Source: Myxococcota bacterium
Lineage (GTDB): Bacteria; Myxococcota_A; UBA796
DNA length: 56,420 bases
Direction: 5' to 3'
Assembly: GCA_029251165.1 (NCBI GenBank)
Contig: JAQXDW010000012.1
Span: forward strand, 1-56,420
Shown: in pieces, positions 52,848 through 56,420 of the stretch
Layout: every line of letters starts with the position of its first letter
Numbering within the stretch: the stretch's first letter is position 1
Notes under the pieces: generated by a model
What the model was told of the DNA's origin: nothing
The model's input: the letters and a program-made list of their open reading frames with translations, nothing else
Databases searched by the model: none
Translations under genes and position numbers: made by a program

Positions 52848-54113
52848 GTGGCCCGCAAGGGCACATCGGCACGGGTGAGCGCGAAGGCACGCGATGAGCT
52901 GTCCCGCTCGGTGATCGCGCTGCTGATGAAGGAGCCCTTCTTCGGACACCTCCTGGGCGGCGTGGTCCGCAGCGTGACCGACAGCACACCGACCGCTGCG
53001 GTGGCGTTGACCAAAGACAGCATCGAGCTGCGCGTGAACCCCACCTTCTTTGTGAAGACGATTCGCCGGAAGAACGAGCGGGTCGCCATCATCAAGCACG
53101 AGGCGCTTCACCTCGTCTTCAAGCACCTGTTTCGATGGAAGAGCCACCACAACCCGCGCCTCTACAACATCGCCGCAGATCTGGTGGTCAACCAGCTTGT
53201 CCACCCCTGGCCGCTGCCAGAGGGCGCCATCATCCTGGCGATGTTTCCGGACATGGGGATCAAGCCCAATCAGACGGTGGACTGGTACTACAAGAAGCTC
53301 ATGAATCTCCAGAGCCAGCGAGGCCGAAAGAGCGCCCCCAAGAGCGCGGACGCCCTGGGAGAGCTGATGGATGGCACCCGGCACAGCGACCACCAATTCT
53401 GGGCTGACAGCCACAGCAACAGCTCCAGCGACAAGACGGGCGAGAGCACACGCCGAGCACTTGAGTCTGAGCTGGAGCGTCAGATCATCCAGGCGCGAGA
53501 TCGCGGCGGTGCCCGAAGCTGGGGGCTGCTGCCCGGCGCTGTCCAGGCTGCAATCTCGACGATGATTGAACAGCGAAAGCCCGCAATCGACTGGCGGCGG
53601 TCTCTCCGCCTGTTCAGCAACAGCAGCCGACGCACCCGGATCACCATCAACCAGCAGCGAGAGAGCAAGCGCTTCGAGAGCCTCCCCGGACTTCGGCGGT
53701 ATCCCGGGCTCAAGGTCAAGCGCCTCCAGCACATGCTGGTCGCCATCGACACCTCCGGCTCCGTGTCAGACTCAGATCTTGCGCTGTTCTTTGCCGAGGT
53801 TCATGGCATCTGGCGGCAGGGCGCGCAGGTGGACGTCATCGAGTGTGATGCGGCGGTTCAGCGGGTCTACCCGTACAAAGGTCGTCCTCCCAGCGGCATC
53901 ATGGGGCGCGGCGGCACCGTCTTTGATCCCGTCTTTCAGTGGCTCAGGGACAACCGCAGGGCCCGCTACGATGGCTGCATCTACATCACCGATGGGTATG
54001 CCGCCGCGCCGCAGATCAAGCCGCCCTGTCGGCTGCTGTGGGTGGTGACCTCCGGGGGCTCCGTTGGCTCCCACCTTCGCTTTGGACGGGCCATCACGCT
54101 TCCAGCGTCTTGA
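52848..54113 (+). CDS. Metallopeptidase-like/vWA (DUF2201-type) protein
   Basis: GTG 52848 lies one base after the ATPase stop. The 421-residue product has an N-terminal metallopeptidase-like domain with HEALH (84-88) in IKHEALHLVFKH, a charged linker, and a C-terminal von Willebrand A domain. The MIDAS residues are present: DTSGS (301-305), the Thr in GRGGTVFD and the Asp in YITDGYA. This is the DUF2201-type arrangement (PF13203 plus PF09967 as I know them). vWA/MoxR pairs work as chaperone-adaptor modules. The gene runs 20 bp into the end of the convergent LRR gene. Confidence 0.9.
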   Translation: MARKGTSARVSAKARDELSRSVIALLMKEPFFGHLLGGVVRSVTDSTPTAAVALTKDSIELRVNPTFFVKTIRRKNERVAIIKHEALHLVFKHLFRWKSHHNPRLYNIAADLVVNQLVHPWPLPEGAIILAMFPDMGIKPNQTVDWYYKKLMNLQSQRGRKSAPKSADALGELMDGTRHSDHQFWADSHSNSSSDKTGESTRRALESELERQIIQARDRGGARSWGLLPGAVQAAISTMIEQRKPAIDWRRSLRLFSNSSRRTRITINQQRESKRFESLPGLRRYPGLKVKRLQHMLVAIDTSGSVSDSDLALFFAEVHGIWRQGAQVDVIECDAAVQRVYPYKGRPPSGIMGRGGTVFDPVFQWLRDNRRARYDGCIYITDGYAAAPQIKPPCRLLWVVTSGGSVGSHLRFGRAITLPAS

Positions 54114-55851
54114 GCCATGCCGCTTGCTGGTCGGTGGGGTTCTTGTTCCGCTTGAGGGCCCTCGCGAGCTTGAGGCGGTACTCTGCGGTGTCCTGGGGGT
54201 TGTCGAGGACGACCTTGCTGGGGCGGACGCTCACGCTGGAGCCGCCGGAGAGGTCGAGGTGCTCCAGCTTCGCGAGCGGGATGAGGCAGGAGAGGTCTGC
54301 ATGGGTGCAGCCCGACAGGTCGAGCCGCTTCAGCGACCGCAGCGTGGAGAGCGTGTCGGCGTTGATGAGCTGAACATCGCTGAGATCGAGAGACTCCAGG
54401 TGCGCACACTTCGTGAGGATCGCGAGGTCTGCCTGGGGGGCACCGGCGAGCTTGAGGAGGCGCACTCCAGAGAGGTCTGCGTCTGCCATGCTCCACAGCC
54501 ACAGGCAGGCATTGAGACCCTGAAGACGGACCGCGCCGTCGGCATCGGGGGCAGCCATCGCGCGAAGACCGTGGAGTCCCCGCAGCACCGAGAAGTCCCA
54601 CTCCACGCCCCGAGAGGACGGCTCGCAGGACTGCATCCTCAGCTCGGTCAGCCCGGTGAGCCTGGCGAGAAAGGAGAGACTCGGGAGGCTCGCCTCGGTC
54701 ACGGTCAGGGACGTGAGGTGCGTGAGCTGCTGGAGGACGGCGAGGTTGGCGGTGGAGAGCTCGATCTTCTTCAGCGTCAGGCTTCGAAGCTGGGGAAGCG
54801 ACAGCAATCCCTTGAGGCTGCTGATGGTGCTCTTTCGGTATCCACCGGAGAGGGTGAGCGCCTGGAGGGGCAGCCCGCCCAGGGAGTCCAGGTCGGTCGT
54901 GTCTTCAGCGACGGATGCGTGGAGGGAGATGAGGGCGGGGAGGTGCCGGAGCGGCGCGAAGGAGGGCGGGTGTGCGGTCTGAGAGGAGTAGCGACCGCTC
55001 ACGAGGTCGAGATGGGTGAGCGTGGCGAAGCGCTCGGGTGCGACCACCAGGGAGGTCCACCGGCTGCTCGGATCCTCCGACGTGGTGGCGAGCCCGGTGA
55101 GCCCCCGCAGCGGCGCCTGATCGACGCCGTCGCCGTCTCCGGGGAGGGTGAACGACGTGAGGTTCGTCAGCCCGGAGAGTGGCGAGAGGTCGGTGACCTC
55201 GCAGTAGCGGAGGCTGAGCTCTTTGAGAGACTTGAGGGCCCTGAGGGGGAGGAGGCTGCGGATGCTCGAGCTGCTGAGGTCGAGGTCCTCCAGCGCTGAG
55301 AGGCTGGCGAGGGTGCCGGGGTTGACGATGTTGCAGCGGTAGAGCGAGAGGGTCTTGAGCGCGGTGCAGCCCTTGAGGGGTGCGAGGTCGAGGGCGCAGT
55401 CATTTCCGCTGAGCTTGAGGGTGGTGAGGCTCGTGGCGCCGCTGAGCGGCTGGAGGAAGGCTGCCCCGTCCTTTGCGTCGTCGGAGAGCAGGGAGGCTCG
55501 GGAGAGGTCGACGGTGGTGAAGGTGAGCCCGGTGAGGGCCGAGAGGTCGATGATGTCGTTGCTGTTCTCGCCCCGGATGACGAGCACCCGGACGCTGCTG
55601 AGCAGCCCGAAGCGGGCAGCGATGTCGAGGGCAGCCTGCGCACGCCACTTGCTGGGCACCCGCTTGACCACCTCGCTGGCGCGGGCCCACTCAACGCTCC
55701 CCGCGTCGCTCACAGAGATCCCGCTGGTCAGGACGGACGTCACCTCCGGCATCCCCATCCCCGCTGCCAGGATGATCCCCTGCTGGATCGCCGGCCAGTC
55801 GCTGCTGGAGAGGAGCTTCCGGATCTGAGAGAGGAGCTTTCGAGTACTCAT
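54094..55851 (-). CDS. Leucine-rich repeat protein (585 aa)
   Basis: ATG 55851 begins MSTRKLLSQIRKLLSS. A helical N-terminal region (1-105) is followed by about sixteen LRR-like units of 21-24 residues, for example TALKTLSLYRCNIVNPG and SALEDLDLSSSSIRSLLP, with irregular units in the middle (220-330). The C-terminus is a charged helix (DTAEYRLKLARALKRNKNP). There is no signal peptide. The layout parallels the LRR protein at 22748-24541, with helical head, LRR body and basic tail, but the repeats differ. Its 3' end overlaps the vWA gene by 20 bp in convergent orientation, so the two transcripts are antisense to each other there. Confidence 0.88.
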   Translation of the reverse strand: MSTRKLLSQIRKLLSSSDWPAIQQGIILAAGMGMPEVTSVLTSGISVSDAGSVEWARASEVVKRVPSKWRAQAALDIAARFGLLSSVRVLVIRGENSNDIIDLSALTGLTFTTVDLSRASLLSDDAKDGAAFLQPLSGATSLTTLKLSGNDCALDLAPLKGCTALKTLSLYRCNIVNPGTLASLSALEDLDLSSSSIRSLLPLRALKSLKELSLRYCEVTDLSPLSGLTNLTSFTLPGDGDGVDQAPLRGLTGLATTSEDPSSRWTSLVVAPERFATLTHLDLVSGRYSSQTAHPPSFAPLRHLPALISLHASVAEDTTDLDSLGGLPLQALTLSGGYRKSTISSLKGLLSLPQLRSLTLKKIELSTANLAVLQQLTHLTSLTVTEASLPSLSFLARLTGLTELRMQSCEPSSRGVEWDFSVLRGLHGLRAMAAPDADGAVRLQGLNACLWLWSMADADLSGVRLLKLAGAPQADLAILTKCAHLESLDLSDVQLINADTLSTLRSLKRLDLSGCTHADLSCLIPLAKLEHLDLSGGSSVSVRPSKVVLDNPQDTAEYRLKLARALKRNKNPTDQQAAWLKTLEA

Positions 55852-56056
55852 TTGTCTTCAACCATGTTGAATTGATTTCATGTGGGCGGACCTGCCAGGC
55901 CCGCACGCGGCCGGCGGAACATGGTCCCTCGTACCGACAACCCACCTGCGTCGTAATTCAGAAATTCCACCGGACAAGCCGCAGCCCGAAGGAAGGCTCC
56001 GGCACTCCGATTCCTTCCGACGCTCCCAGGGCTCGACTCAGCAGACCGGAGCGTCC

Positions 56057-56420
56057 TCAGGGCACCACGATGGTGTAGGTGCCTGGGCTCCAGCTCAGCT
56101 CCTCGGCCACGCCCTGGATGCAGGCCGCAGCGCCCCCTTGAGCCGTGATGGTGTCACCGACGGCCACTGTGAGGGTGGTGGTCCCGCTGCCACACGCCTG
56201 GACGGTGGAGTAGTGCGGGAGCCAGTCGTTGAGGTTGGGCAGTGAGTTCCGGTTGGCCATCACGAAGGCCCTGCGCGCGGGATCCGGGGCACCGCCCTCC
56301 GCCTTGCTTCGGGGCTGACGGCTCGGCACCTGCCGGCTCCCGACCGTGCGGTCCGCTCGCTGAGGCGCGGTCGCAGCGGCAGGACGCCCGCCCTGTGCAG
56401 CAGCAGGTGCCGCACGGGTG
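56057..56420 (-). CDS. C-terminal part of a hypothetical protein, 5' end outside window
   Basis: The minus-strand frame is open from the window edge to its stop at 56057. The visible 120 residues start with an Ala/Pro/Arg-rich linker and end in a small beta-domain (STVQACGSGTTTLTVAVGD, CIQGVAEELSWSPGTYTIVVP) with two cysteines. The domain looks extracellular. GTG 56329 could start a shorter product, but the linker continues unbroken upstream. No family is recognised. Confidence 0.6.
   Translation of the reverse strand, partial: TRAAPAAAQGGRPAAATAPQRADRTVGSRQVPSRQPRSKAEGGAPDPARRAFVMANRNSLPNLNDWLPHYSTVQACGSGTTTLTVAVGDTITAQGGAAACIQGVAEELSWSPGTYTIVVP

Noticed and set aside
1..56420. tRNA, rRNA or riboswitch genes
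   Set aside because: I scanned gaps for T-loop-like sequence and conserved riboswitch cores and found none that folds convincingly. A covariance-model search would be decisive.

Overview
The window looks like a chromosomal segment of a high-G+C, probably predatory or surface-living, deltaproteobacterial/Myxococcota-type bacterium. The evidence is indirect. About fifteen genes encode Sec- or Tat-type lipoproteins whose lipobox cysteine is followed by an Asp/Thr/Glu-rich linker. MopE-type metal-binding motifs and FG-GAP repeats are present, as are eukaryote-like families (CotH kinase, sterol desaturases, leucine-rich repeats), soluble hybrid histidine kinases and a class III nucleotide cyclase. 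I see no rRNA, tRNA, CRISPR array, intact insertion sequence or phage module.

Layout. 1-3.0 kb: end of an Asp/Thr-repeat lipoprotein with a clean hairpin terminator, a Tat-type Rieske lipoprotein on the minus strand, and a lipoprotein gene broken by two stops and a frameshift. 3.2-5.8 kb: a visibly AT-richer island with a photoactive yellow protein (PYP) homologue carrying an N-terminal CxxC...HxxCxxC module, followed by a cytoplasmic PAS hybrid histidine kinase. 6-16 kb: a duplicated pair of small exported proteins, a 925-residue orphan lipoprotein, an FG-GAP lipoprotein and two frameshifted genes. 16-22.6 kb: a fatty acid hydroxylase/sterol desaturase, a TPR-type protein, an SprA-related metalloprotease-like protein and a two-gene operon of unknowns. 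22.7-30.5 kb: a long LRR protein, an SH3 lipoprotein, a DUF2835 protein, a MopE-type lipoprotein, an oxidoreductase remnant and a GH16 lipoprotein. 30.5-37.2 kb: a three-gene zinc-ribbon/membrane operon whose genes overlap by 8 bp at each joint, a PP2A-like phosphoesterase, small exported proteins and a nucleotide cyclase. 37.7-44.2 kb: a CotH lipoprotein coupled to a lamin-tail-domain lipoprotein, a large secreted unknown and an alpha/beta hydrolase lipoprotein. 44.2-48 kb: a heme-oxygenase-fold-like protein with a small partner, separated by a long dyad from a formylglycine-generating-enzyme-like lipoprotein, then a HExxH lipoprotein. 48-51 kb: a second sterol desaturase and a second hybrid kinase. 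51.7-56 kb: a MoxR-like ATPase, a metallopeptidase-like/vWA protein and a second LRR protein in convergent orientation. The window ends inside a minus-strand gene.

Themes. Most of the coding capacity faces the cell surface (adhesion, polysaccharide or lipid attack, surface protein display). Two soluble kinases, a PYP and a cyclase supply sensing. Non-coding DNA holds several exact or nearly exact 16-19 bp tandem duplications. At three convergent gene pairs the two stop codons lie in one palindrome and pair with each other. Four genes appear decayed or frameshifted.

The strongest candidates for something new are the PYP with its zinc-binding-like extension beside a hybrid kinase, the MoxR/vWA pair next to an LRR gene, and the three-gene zinc-ribbon membrane operon.
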